Shown here one piece after another: positions 27,999 to 36,918 of a stretch of 64,000 nucleotides of DNA. The notes beneath the pieces are model-generated. The model was not told where the DNA came from, did no database searches, and was given only the letters and a program-made list of their open reading frames with translations. A program made the translations under genes and the position numbers. Source of the stretch: SIG77 sp045589595 (GTDB taxonomy: Bacteria; Verrucomicrobiota; Lentisphaeria; Victivallales; UBA1829). The stretch is from contig JAZNPK010000043.1 in assembly GCA_045589595.1 (NCBI GenBank), positions 62,001 to 126,000 of the forward strand, given 5' to 3'. The first letter of the stretch is position 1. Every line of letters starts with the position of its first letter.

Positions 27999-29894
27999 AT
28001 GAAAAAATTTTTTGACAGATATTTGTTTTCGCGGATGGGACTTCAAATCGCTTTTTCTGTTTTGGCGATCCTGGCGTTTTCTGTATTGTTGACCTGCATC
28101 AAAAACGGCGCTACTGCTGCCGGAAATGATGCATCATACAGTCAGTTGTCGTGGGGATTCTGTCAACTGGCGGATGGCGGGTCCGTGACGACAACTCTGA
28201 AGGAACTTGATCAGATCCGCATCGATGGCGGGAATGTGCCGGTTATACTTGTGATCGCATTGCTGTCATGGATCATCGGTATGATCCTGTGCGGTTTTGT
28301 CACCGGCGCGATCGTCAATGCCTTTGATGGCAGAAGAGACAAGATCAAATCCGGGCAGACACGCTACAAATTCAAAGATCACGGTCTGATCCTCGGCTGG
28401 GGGGGACAGGGAGTCGCTGTCGTTCAGAGTATGCTGCAGCCGCAGAAGATGATCAATGAGGTCCTCATCGTTTCGGAAACGCCTGCCGGAGAAATCACTG
28501 CCACGCTGAAGAAGATCCTGAACGCATCTCAGTTGAGAAATATTTATATCTACAACTGCTCCGTCGATGTCATGGATAATATCAGGAAACTTCAGGCAGA
28601 ACTCGCCCGGACCATTGTCATTCTCGGCGAACAGAATCATGCGGATAAAGACGGGGAAGCATTGCATACGGAACAGCTTCTCCAGAAATATGTACGGGAA
28701 AAAATCACGGTAGATACAAAAGAACAATTTACAAATCTCCCGATCAAACTTTATCTTCACCTTGAGGATCCCGCGCTTTATCTGCATGCACGCTCGGAGG
28801 AAAACGGTTTTGTGGAAGACGATATCATCGACATCGAACTGTGCAATTTCTACGAAAGCTGGGCGTGGTATTGCTGGTCCAAAGCCAATTCCGCCGATAA
28901 TTCCGGTGCGCCTTATCTGCCCCTGCGGCACAAGCGCGGTTCAACCCGTGTGGAATTGTTTGTGATCGGCTCCGATCCCATGGCTCAGGCTCTGGTCAAT
29001 TACGCGATCCCTCTCCTGAATTACGGCGAAAACAGCAAACACAGGATCACACTCTTTGATGCCGATGGTGATGGTGAGGACTGGCTGCCGAAACGGCAGG
29101 TGGCTGATTCCCTGCCGGAGGTCGAGATCGTCAGCAAACGATGCAGCGGCGGCTCCAATGAAGCCGGCGATATCATATATGAGGCTGCTGTGCGTGAAGA
29201 TACTTCCGTAACGGTCGTGATCGCTGTCCCCGGCGCAGATGCTGCGGTAAAAGCCTATGCTGCGTTGTCGCATCAGGTCCGCCGCAAGGATATCTCTGTG
29301 CTGATCCGGCAGTCAACCGAATGTGCCAACTGTATCGGAAAAGGATTGCTCCAGACGTGCGGAGATCATGCAGAACTCCGTTATTTCGGCATGACGGATA
29401 TCCTGCCGTGGATGGATTCGTCCCGTGGGGAATACGGCAGAGATATCAATTACAGTTACGAAACCGTTGCGGCTGTTGTTGCAAAAAGCGATTTGAAACA
29501 AATTGAACCACCGGAAAAGTTTTTGGAGATCCTGAACATTGCGTTGCAGTGTCCGTACGGAAAAGAACAGCAGGATGAAGCCGAAAAACAGTGGCAGGGG
29601 ATCCTGCGCTGGAAACGCTGGTCAAGCATCAGCACCGGTGACAGTTTCAAGGAAAAGGCATTTGCATTCCCCGATTGTACATCCAATGCGGAAAACTGCG
29701 TTGTTTTTCTGCGGGCGGAGCATAACCGCTGGTGGGCTGAACGCCTGTTGGCGGGCTGGTGTTTTGCTGAAAAAAGAGACAATAAAGAATTTTTGCATCC
29801 GATGCTGACTGAGTTTGAAAAACTGAGCGCAGAAACACAGTGTTATGATCTGCTCGGCATTGTCGCAATGAAAAATGCGGGATTATTGAAATAA
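27999..29894 (+). CDS. two-TM CASTOR/TrkA-like channel with C-terminal RyR domain
   Basis: A 631-residue membrane protein. TM1 is about 13-33 and TM2 about 81-109; between them LSWGFCQLADGGS looks like the pore loop of CASTOR/POLLUX-type channels. A Rossmann fold follows (ILGWGGQGVAVV, 131-142) and a second one begins ELFVIGSDPMAQ, as in RCK/TrkA-N regulators of ion channels. The last 65 residues are a RyR (ryanodine-receptor Ry) domain: AEHNRWWAERLLAGW, then RDNKEFLHP and LSAETQCYD. Bacterial RyR domains have been proposed to bind nucleotide-derived ligands in conflict systems. GGAG is seven bases before the ATG at 27999. The gene lies directly before the TIR-STAND gene. A ligand-gated ion channel effector is the best reading (inference). 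Confidence 0.75.
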   Translation: MKKFFDRYLFSRMGLQIAFSVLAILAFSVLLTCIKNGATAAGNDASYSQLSWGFCQLADGGSVTTTLKELDQIRIDGGNVPVILVIALLSWIIGMILCGFVTGAIVNAFDGRRDKIKSGQTRYKFKDHGLILGWGGQGVAVVQSMLQPQKMINEVLIVSETPAGEITATLKKILNASQLRNIYIYNCSVDVMDNIRKLQAELARTIVILGEQNHADKDGEALHTEQLLQKYVREKITVDTKEQFTNLPIKLYLHLEDPALYLHARSEENGFVEDDIIDIELCNFYESWAWYCWSKANSADNSGAPYLPLRHKRGSTRVELFVIGSDPMAQALVNYAIPLLNYGENSKHRITLFDADGDGEDWLPKRQVADSLPEVEIVSKRCSGGSNEAGDIIYEAAVREDTSVTVVIAVPGADAAVKAYAALSHQVRRKDISVLIRQSTECANCIGKGLLQTCGDHAELRYFGMTDILPWMDSSRGEYGRDINYSYETVAAVVAKSDLKQIEPPEKFLEILNIALQCPYGKEQQDEAEKQWQGILRWKRWSSISTGDSFKEKAFAFPDCTSNAENCVVFLRAEHNRWWAERLLAGWCFAEKRDNKEFLHPMLTEFEKLSAETQCYDLLGIVAMKNAGLLK

Positions 29895-29930
29895 ACAGGA
29901 AATGATTAAAAACGAAGGAGATATTCCTGT

Positions 29931-32507
29931 ATGAGTGAAAAATATCAGATTTTTTTGAGTTATTCGCACAAAGATGCGAAAGATTACGGTATCGATTACA
30001 TCACGGAGATCAAACGGCAGATCGAGGAATCCATCGGCGAAAATGTATTTCTGGATGTGGATGCACTGAGGCTGGGCAACGCGTGGAACGCTAAAATACA
30101 GGGGCATCTGGACAGAAGCAAAGTTTTTATCTGTCTGCTCTCTGAAAATTATATCAAGTCTGAATACTGCACCCGTGAACGCTTGTGGTGGGCGCAGAAG
30201 GAAATGGCGAAAGGCAGATTTCAGAAAGCAACACTGCCCGTCTTTTATATTCAGATCAAAACAGAGGATGAAACGATCCTGCAACGCTGGGAGGAAATGC
30301 AGATCCTTCAGAATGATGTGCGCCCCTGGTTCCCCGAAGGTGCCGGTCAGGTTGCTGCAAAATTGGTCAGTGAGCGTCTGAAAACTGCCAAACTTCTCGC
30401 CCGGATCGACCAGATCAGCAAGGATGAAGACACATGTTCAAAAATCATTTGTTCCGTTCCGCCTTACAATCTGAATTTTGTGGGACGCATCAAAGATTTG
30501 AGTAATGTCCGGCAGATTTGTCAGCACAGCGGGATGGCTGCCGGCTCCATTCCGGTGATCCACGGCGAACCGGGCTGTGGAAAAAGTGAGATCGCCTTTG
30601 CTTACGCACACGGTTATGCTTCTGAATATCCCGGCGGGCTTTTTTTTGTTCCGATGGAGCATGTGACAGAATGGAGTATGGCGTGGCAGAAACTCTCAAA
30701 TGAATATGATAATAAACGCTGTATGGCGATTTATGAACTTCTGGGCTTGAAGAAGGACGACCGGAAACTGCCGCCGGAAGAATTTGCGAAGACGTTCGCC
30801 CGGCAGATGTGGATCCATGTTTCCGACAGCGGCCGTACATTGATCCTCCTGGATAATCTTGACTGTATGGAGCTCATTTCGGAGGGCGGTCTGAAAAGAC
30901 TGTTTCCCAATGGCAGTATCCCGGAAAATCTGGATCTGATCGCCACTACCCGGAATACGCCCCATCCGCTCCAGAACAGTAAGGCGGTTCCCGTCCCCAT
31001 CGGTGATCTCGGGGAAGAAGCCGCACTGGAACTTTTGCGTTTGCATTGTGAAGGATCGGATTTCAATCAGGCGCCGCCGATGGATGGTGATGAGACAGCT
31101 GCCGCAAAAGAACTGCTGAGGTTTCTGCAATATCACGCATGGTCTGTGGAGATCATCGCCGGGTATCTGGGGCAGGAATACCGTTACGGGGCAACACCCC
31201 GGACGATTTTGGAACAGCTGAAAGATAATTTTGAGATCAACACAAGATACAAAACGCTCCGGGAGATCCCCGACAGCATTGATGCCCTGCTGAATCCGAC
31301 CATTGAACAGATCCGGAAACAGGAATTAGGCGGGGAGATCCTCGAATTGGCAAGCGCAGCTGCCATGTTTTCGCCGGATGCCGTGGGACTCGATCTGCTC
31401 AGAAAGTTCTGGATAAAGCGTTATGGCGGTGTGACTTGCAGTAAAACGGACTCCTGGCTTTTTGCATGGGAGACCCTGAAAGATCATCACCTGCTTTCTG
31501 TGGAAAATAACGGCATTTCCCGTATGCACCGTCTGACACAAAATTACTTTTTGAAATTCGGTCAGAAAAAACAGAAGGGGTTTGCAGATGATATCAGAAT
31601 CACCATAGAACAGACCCCAAAATCCGATTTTAAAAAAGAGGATGCCGTGGCTGTTGCCGGCTTGGCAAAATTCATCCTTGCGCAATCGTGGAACGGGGAA
31701 TTTTTACATTCCATTCCCAACTGGGTGGAAGATATTTTGCTGGAATGGTATTGCATTGATGACGCAAAAATCCTGCTGGATGAACTGGAAAAAATCGCCA
31801 ATGACCATAAGGACGATGCTGATCTGGCATATTCATTGATCAGTATCCGTGGAAAATTTTATGAACGATCCGGCAACTTTGCGCAGGCATTGGAGAAGTA
31901 TCAGAACGCGCTGAAAACGGCTCAAAATGCCAAAGATGATCAGATGATCGCTGGTTCTTATCTTTGCATCGGAAATGTGTATTCTGATCTTGGCGACTTT
32001 GAAAAAGCGCTTGAGTTTTATACCAAAAGTTTGGAAATCAAAAAACAAACCCTTCCGGAAAATCACCCCGATATCGCAGTCTCCTACAATAACATTGGAA
32101 ATGTGTATTATAATCTTGGCGAGCATAAAAAAACGCTTGAGTTTTATACTAAAAGTCTTGAAATCCGGCAACAAACCCTTCCGGAAAATCATCCCGATAT
32201 CGCAGTCTCCTACAATAACATCGGGTGTGTGTATTCTGATCTTGGCGAGCATAAAAAATCGCTTGAGTTTTATACCAAAAGTCTTGAAATCCGGCAACAA
32301 ACCCCTCCGGAAAATCACCCCGATATCGCAGACTCCTACTATAACATTGGGTTAGTGTACAAAAGGCTGAAAGACTATGAAAATGCATTGTTGTCCTTTA
32401 CAAAGGCAAAAGAGATTTATGCAATCTGCTATGGCGTGGAACATCCGGAAACCGTTGACTGCAATAAACGCATAGAGGACATCAAAGGCGAAATTGCAGC
32501 CGGCTAA
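29931..32507 (+). CDS. TIR-STAND (NB-ARC-like) protein with TPR sensor
   Basis: An 858-residue three-part protein. Residues 1-150 are a TIR domain: IFLSYSHKD, FLDVDALRLG and SEYCTRE, where Glu83 fits the catalytic glutamate of NAD-cleaving TIR enzymes. Residues about 180-560 are a STAND NTPase with Walker A GEPGCGKS (212-219), Walker B LILLDNLD (304-311) and a winged-helix part containing HRLTQNYF. From about 630 on there are kinesin-light-chain-type TPRs, four of 42 residues at the end, three of them nearly identical. AAGGAG precedes the ATG and the channel gene ends 36 bases upstream. This is the layout of bacterial NLR-like immune sensors. A role in phage defence is inferred from family and context. 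Confidence 0.85.
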   Translation: MSEKYQIFLSYSHKDAKDYGIDYITEIKRQIEESIGENVFLDVDALRLGNAWNAKIQGHLDRSKVFICLLSENYIKSEYCTRERLWWAQKEMAKGRFQKATLPVFYIQIKTEDETILQRWEEMQILQNDVRPWFPEGAGQVAAKLVSERLKTAKLLARIDQISKDEDTCSKIICSVPPYNLNFVGRIKDLSNVRQICQHSGMAAGSIPVIHGEPGCGKSEIAFAYAHGYASEYPGGLFFVPMEHVTEWSMAWQKLSNEYDNKRCMAIYELLGLKKDDRKLPPEEFAKTFARQMWIHVSDSGRTLILLDNLDCMELISEGGLKRLFPNGSIPENLDLIATTRNTPHPLQNSKAVPVPIGDLGEEAALELLRLHCEGSDFNQAPPMDGDETAAAKELLRFLQYHAWSVEIIAGYLGQEYRYGATPRTILEQLKDNFEINTRYKTLREIPDSIDALLNPTIEQIRKQELGGEILELASAAAMFSPDAVGLDLLRKFWIKRYGGVTCSKTDSWLFAWETLKDHHLLSVENNGISRMHRLTQNYFLKFGQKKQKGFADDIRITIEQTPKSDFKKEDAVAVAGLAKFILAQSWNGEFLHSIPNWVEDILLEWYCIDDAKILLDELEKIANDHKDDADLAYSLISIRGKFYERSGNFAQALEKYQNALKTAQNAKDDQMIAGSYLCIGNVYSDLGDFEKALEFYTKSLEIKKQTLPENHPDIAVSYNNIGNVYYNLGEHKKTLEFYTKSLEIRQQTLPENHPDIAVSYNNIGCVYSDLGEHKKSLEFYTKSLEIRQQTPPENHPDIADSYYNIGLVYKRLKDYENALLSFTKAKEIYAICYGVEHPETVDCNKRIEDIKGEIAAG
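31968..32345 (+). repeat. three tandem 126-bp TPR-coding repeats
   Basis: Copies at 31968-32093, 32094-32219 and 32220-32345 are nearly identical as DNA, with a fourth, diverged TPR from 32346. Each encodes one 42-residue TPR with LEFYTKSLEI and PENHPDIA. Synonymous sites are also conserved, which points to recent duplication. Confidence 0.9.
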
Positions 32508-32660
32508 CTGGTGGGAAAAACTCAAACGCCTGTTCCGGAAGCAGCCGGGCTCGAAGACGAATAAGTGAGACTTTGCGTGCCGAACTGGTACTATCAGCAG
32601 AAAAACCGTGTGAAAGCGCAATTTGAAAACATCAAACTGATGTGCAAATGAGTTGACGGA
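32508..32660 (+). other. possible coding remnants after the TIR-STAND gene
   Basis: Two short plus-strand frames look protein-like (NWWEKLKRLFRK just past the stop in another frame, and NWYYQQKNRVKAQFENI ending at a TGA before 32653). They may be remains of a lost tail or gene. No terminator was seen. Confidence 0.25.
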
Positions 32661-33290
32661 TCACAGCCGTTCTCTGCAGAGATCGCCACAGCCGGATTTG
32701 CGGCAGGACTCTTTGCACAGAGCCACGATCAGCGCATGGTATTCTCTGTAAATGGTCACATCGGCAGTCAGCGCATCCATAAAGATTTTCTGCAGGGAAT
32801 CATACGGCAGACTGCCGTCCAGCTCCAGATGCCGTTCTGCCACACGCCGGGTGTAGGCGTCGATCACAAATACCGGTTTGTCAAAAGCATAAAGCAGAAT
32901 GCTGTCCGCCGTTTCCCGCCCGACACCTTTGACAGCGAGCAGTTGTTTCCGCAACGCCCGTACATCACCGGACGCCGCAACAGCGTCCCCGTGATCCATG
33001 ATAAATTGCGCCATCGCTTTGAGATAAGCACATTTCTGCGTGAAAAATCCAGCCGGACGGATCAATTCCTGCAATGCCGCATCCGGCATTTTCAGAACTT
33101 TCTGCGGTGACATGACATCTGCCGCAAGCAGACCGTTGATGGCTTTTTCCACATTGGTCCACGCCGTGTTCTGCGTCAGGATCGCCCCGGTGATGATCTC
33201 CCACTGTTCGCCGGATTGACAGGGCCACCAATTCTGCGGACCGAAGTGTGCAAGCAGAATATCAAAAAGGTGACGGATCGGCGTTGTCAT
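32661..33290 (-). CDS. HhH-GPD DNA glycosylase, endonuclease III-like
   Basis: A 209-residue base-excision repair protein. It has the helix-hairpin-helix VKGVGRETADSILLYAF and the catalytic aspartate in VIDAYTRR. In endonuclease III the hairpin ends GVGRKTA, with the lyase lysine; here the residue is Glu, so this should be a glycosylase without beta-lyase activity. Four C-terminal cysteines (ALCKESCRKSGCGDLC) may bind an iron-sulfur cluster, though their spacing is not the usual C-6-C-2-C-5-C. The ATG at 33290 overlaps the stop of the M20 gene (TTATGA), so it is translationally coupled; an earlier frame start is rejected. Confidence 0.8.
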   Translation of the reverse strand: MTTPIRHLFDILLAHFGPQNWWPCQSGEQWEIITGAILTQNTAWTNVEKAINGLLAADVMSPQKVLKMPDAALQELIRPAGFFTQKCAYLKAMAQFIMDHGDAVAASGDVRALRKQLLAVKGVGRETADSILLYAFDKPVFVIDAYTRRVAERHLELDGSLPYDSLQKIFMDALTADVTIYREYHALIVALCKESCRKSGCGDLCRERL

Positions 33291-34693
33291 AACTCGTTGC
33301 TGTTGAATATACTTATGCCATTCTCGCTGTGAACCGGGCGTTTCAGCGCGCATAGATGGTCCATGGCAGCGCAATATTCTGCGATGGAGGAAAATACCGG
33401 TTGGTAATCCCCAACGATTTTTTTCGCACGCGCTCCGCCTTTTTCCAGAAGCACACAGACGATCGCCGCCTGAACAACAGCAGGATCAAACACAGCATAT
33501 TCGGGATATTTTATTTCGCAGTCCGCCCCGTGGCAGCCGCCGCCCATACCCGAAGAAAACGGCTGGATCACCGGCATCACCGCGCCCACATTTCCCATAT
33601 CCGAGCCGCCGCGGTTCTGTATCGTTCTGCTCCGGTCGAAGCAGACATTTTCCTTTCCGAAGAGGTCGCACCCGACTTCGTATGCAATGTTTTGAAAGTC
33701 CGGGCAGTCGCAATCCTTTTCGGGGATATACATTTCCAGATCTTCGATTTCGACATCTGCGCCAACGGCAAGGGCTCCCGCCGCGTATGCTCTGTTGATC
33801 TTTTCATTGATATCTTTCAGCACATGGTAATCGTTGGCGCGGACATTGGATTCCACAACTGCTTTGCCGGGAATGAATTGCGGCGTTGTGCCCGCTCCGG
33901 TGATCACGGCGGAGTGCCGGACAAGGCAGTCTTCAGGGAACACTTCCCGGAGAGAATTGATGGCGTTCAGGGCGATCTGTGCCGCAGAAAGCGCATTCAC
34001 GCCGCCGGTCGGATAAGCACCGCTGTGACATTTGCTGCCGTAATAAGTGACCCGCTTGGCAATGATCCCGTTTGTGCCGGGCGCGATACGGAGTTTATGA
34101 TTTCTGCCCGCATCCGTGTGGATCATCAGCGCAAGATCCACACCGTCAAAAAAGCCCCGGCGCATAAATTCGCTTTTGCCGGAAATACTTTGGAGCGTGC
34201 CTTCCGCTTTCATTGCGGATCTGTCGGAAAGTTCGATCAGTTCCTCGGCGGGGACTGCCATAATGCGTATTCTGCCGCAAAGTTCCGGCAGGATCCCCGG
34301 CTCTTTCAACACCGCCGCAACGCCGAGCAGTGCTGCCGACTGACAATTATGACCGCAGGCGTGAACTGCCCCCGTCTCCGGATCGCTCTCCGGGTGTTCG
34401 GGCAGGATGATGCTGTCCATTTCAGCAAGTACCGCAACCGTGGGACCTTCTTTACCCGTATCGATATCGAAGAAAAATCCGGGGATATTCCCAGCGTCCA
34501 CAGGCTTGAAACCCAGCGCCGTATATTTCTCCCGGAGATAATCGTGGGCGATCCATTCTTTGAATCCCGTCTGGGGGTGGGACCAGATAAATTTTTCCGC
34601 GTCGTACATCATCCCGCGGTATTTTTCCATTTCCCGCGAGACGATCTCCGGCCATTTGCTGTTTTTTTCTTCCATTGCGGTCTTTACTTCCAT
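33287..34693 (-). CDS. M20-family metallopeptidase/amidohydrolase
   Basis: A 468-residue zinc enzyme of the M20D (aminoacylase / aminobenzoyl-glutamate hydrolase) type. Metal and catalytic marks are VLAEMDSI, HACGHNCQ and MAVPAEE; CHSGAYPTGGVNAL belongs to the dimerisation domain, and RGGSDMGN and CHGADCEI lie near the end. It cleaves N-acyl or peptide amide bonds in the cytoplasm. It sits in an operon of ADH-like, Gfo/Idh and DNA-glycosylase genes. A start at Met7 (34675) is also possible since both sites have weak Shine-Dalgarno boxes. Confidence 0.8.
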   Translation of the reverse strand: MEVKTAMEEKNSKWPEIVSREMEKYRGMMYDAEKFIWSHPQTGFKEWIAHDYLREKYTALGFKPVDAGNIPGFFFDIDTGKEGPTVAVLAEMDSIILPEHPESDPETGAVHACGHNCQSAALLGVAAVLKEPGILPELCGRIRIMAVPAEELIELSDRSAMKAEGTLQSISGKSEFMRRGFFDGVDLALMIHTDAGRNHKLRIAPGTNGIIAKRVTYYGSKCHSGAYPTGGVNALSAAQIALNAINSLREVFPEDCLVRHSAVITGAGTTPQFIPGKAVVESNVRANDYHVLKDINEKINRAYAAGALAVGADVEIEDLEMYIPEKDCDCPDFQNIAYEVGCDLFGKENVCFDRSRTIQNRGGSDMGNVGAVMPVIQPFSSGMGGGCHGADCEIKYPEYAVFDPAVVQAAIVCVLLEKGGARAKKIVGDYQPVFSSIAEYCAAMDHLCALKRPVHSENGISIFNSNEL

Positions 34694-34709
34694 TCTTCAG
34701 GGTGTCAGC

Positions 34710-35726
34710 TCAAATCCGGATCACACCGGATGCGGCAAGTGTGACTTCATGGACCGTATAGTCGTGCTGCCGGGTGTAATCGTCGGGTCTCTCACCGCGT
34801 GCCATCGCCACAAAGTCCTGCAGCTGAACTTCATAGCGGTCGGCAACAGGACCGAATTTCAGCGTATGGATATCGGATTCATATTTCCCGAAAGGTTCTT
34901 TCAGGGAAAGACGGACTTCGATCTCTTTTCCGTCGTAGCGTTCCACCGGAGAAAACTCAATGGAGCCTTTTGTGCCGCCGATGCGGAGACGCCTGCTCAT
35001 GCCCCAGTCGCGGCTGCATACCGTGACGACCGCGTGTGCGTGGGGATATTCCAGCACGGCAACACCGTTGTTCAGGGATCTGTCGCCCGGACATGCCGGT
35101 TTCAGAAACGGATGAACATGCTCCGGACGCCCCAGCATCGTTACGATGTAATCGATCAGATGACAGCCCAGATTGAACATGATCCCGCCTTTGAAATTGG
35201 GGAGATATTCCTGATTGTATTCCGCACCGCCGTAACAGTGATTCATATCTGCCTGAATCTCAAAGATATCCCCCAGCATCCCGTTTTTTATGGCATCAAT
35301 GGCAAAACGGATGGCGGGATTTCCCCGGAACATATACCCCATCTGGAAAGGCAGATTCTGTTTTTCGCACAGATCCAGCAGTTTTTTATAGGCGGCAAGA
35401 TCTTCGCCGCAGGGTTTGTCAACATGCATCGGGATGCCCCGTTCCGCAAACTTCATGGCAACAGGAACAAGATCCAGGTTCGGGACTTCGATCAGCACGC
35501 CGTCCGGTTTTTCTTCGTTCAATGCCTGATCTAGCGTGATGAACCGTTCCCCTTTGTAACTTTCAAACTCATCAGCGCCGATAAATTTGGGTGTCCGGGC
35601 AAACTCCCGGTCGTCCACCACGCCGACGACTTCGATGGTGTCCTTCATGCGTTTCAATGTGCTGTATTTACCGAGAGCATGCTCATGGGAGACACCGATC
35701 TGGATCATCCGGAATTTCTTTTCCAT
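34710..35726 (-). CDS. Gfo/Idh/MocA family oxidoreductase
   Basis: A 338-residue NAD(P)-dependent oxidoreductase. MIQIGVSHEHALGKY is the first strand and loop; HVDKPCGEDLAAYKK contains the conserved K-P, and FNLGCHLIDYIVTMLG the second-domain motif. GAGG is seven bases before the ATG. It lies three bases after the ADH-like gene, so the two oxidoreductases are co-translated and may act in sequence on a sugar. Confidence 0.85.
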   Translation of the reverse strand: MEKKFRMIQIGVSHEHALGKYSTLKRMKDTIEVVGVVDDREFARTPKFIGADEFESYKGERFITLDQALNEEKPDGVLIEVPNLDLVPVAMKFAERGIPMHVDKPCGEDLAAYKKLLDLCEKQNLPFQMGYMFRGNPAIRFAIDAIKNGMLGDIFEIQADMNHCYGGAEYNQEYLPNFKGGIMFNLGCHLIDYIVTMLGRPEHVHPFLKPACPGDRSLNNGVAVLEYPHAHAVVTVCSRDWGMSRRLRIGGTKGSIEFSPVERYDGKEIEVRLSLKEPFGKYESDIHTLKFGPVADRYEVQLQDFVAMARGERPDDYTRQHDYTVHEVTLAASGVIRI

Positions 35727-35729
35727 CGT

Positions 35730-36767
35730 TTACCTCTTTTCTTCCTGATTTATCATATTCCAGTCAAACAGAACGCCCAGTGGCGGATTTTTTGCTGAAG
35801 CCAGTTCGGCATACAGGGATTCCGCGTCTTCCGGCGATACGATGCGCCCGATCAGCGGGGCTGCGCACAACCGTCCCGCTTTCAGCAGCTTGAGATAGGT
35901 CCGGCAGTCATCCGGTTCCGTCCATGCACCGGGTCTGGATTCGATTTTCGGGCGGGAGTGGGTGTGACATCCGATCAGCTGTACGCCGCGGCGGTGAACA
36001 TATTTATAGAAATCGATGTTCTGATCTGATATCCGTGTGCAGCCGAGTAATGCGATACGCCCTTCAAACGCAACATATTCCAACGCCTGCTGAAGTCCGG
36101 CGATGTGTCCGGTAACTTCAACTACAGCCTCCGGACCTTTGCCGTCCGTGGCAGCTTTGACTTGCTGAATGAAATCCGGATCGCGGGGATCAAAGACAAG
36201 ATCGGCGCCGAGTTTCTGCGCAAGAGCCCGCCGTTCCGGAGAAAAATCACATGCCATGACCGGACACGCTCCCGAAAGTTTTGCGATTTGAACCGCAAAC
36301 AATCCCAGCAGACCGAGTCCGGCGACCATGACCGCTTCGCCAACTTCAACCTGCAGTTTCCGGATGCTCAGAAACGGAAATGTGGAAAGAAAGGCGAATG
36401 CCGCCTCTTTCATATCCACGCCGTCCGGGACCGGGATCACGTCCGATTCTTTCAGCTTTGTGTACAGGCAGTGAGACGCCTTGATGATCAGGATCCTGTC
36501 GCCGGGACGCAGACTCCGGACGCCGCTGCCCACCGCCGCCACATGGCCGGATGCACTGTATCCGGGATAAACGGGGAACCCGTCCTCAACGCCCCAGGTA
36601 TTCGGAAGTGCTTTGTAATAAGCGAGTTCTGTTCCCGCGCTGAGAACATCCCAGTCCATCTGTGCGAGAATTTCGTTCTCAGCCAGAGTGCAGTCCATCG
36701 GTTCCGATCTGAAAGCAGCCTTTTCCGCTTCCGGAAGAAATACTCTTTTGTTCTCCATTATGATCAC
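35730..36767 (-). CDS. zinc-type alcohol dehydrogenase-like protein
   Basis: A 345-residue medium-chain dehydrogenase. Residues DWDVLSAGTELAYYK replace the usual zinc-cysteine segment, so the catalytic cysteine is missing, as in BchC-like relatives of this family. PGYSASGHVAAVGSGV, the NAD-binding VMVAGLGLLGLFAVQIA and FEGRIALLGC are typical. A GTG at 36767 has GGAG five bases upstream and is kept, though an ATG three codons later is possible. First gene of a four-gene operon; likely sugar or polyol oxidation. Confidence 0.75.
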   Translation of the reverse strand: MIIMENKRVFLPEAEKAAFRSEPMDCTLAENEILAQMDWDVLSAGTELAYYKALPNTWGVEDGFPVYPGYSASGHVAAVGSGVRSLRPGDRILIIKASHCLYTKLKESDVIPVPDGVDMKEAAFAFLSTFPFLSIRKLQVEVGEAVMVAGLGLLGLFAVQIAKLSGACPVMACDFSPERRALAQKLGADLVFDPRDPDFIQQVKAATDGKGPEAVVEVTGHIAGLQQALEYVAFEGRIALLGCTRISDQNIDFYKYVHRRGVQLIGCHTHSRPKIESRPGAWTEPDDCRTYLKLLKAGRLCAAPLIGRIVSPEDAESLYAELASAKNPPLGVLFDWNMINQEEKR

Positions 36768-36918
36768 ACTTTCTCCGGGAACCTCCGCCGATCCGGCAGA
36801 AATTCCGTTTTTTATACAGGAAGATTTTTTGTCGCAGAACTGTAATGCTTAACCGTTTCTCTTTCAAGTCCGGTTGACAGAAAAAAACAATATTTTTGTC
36901 TGTATCCGATCTCCCGGT

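Noticed and set aside
31968..32345. Tandem repeats as a CRISPR-like array
   Set aside because: The units are contiguous 126-bp coding repeats without spacers, in frame with a TPR protein.
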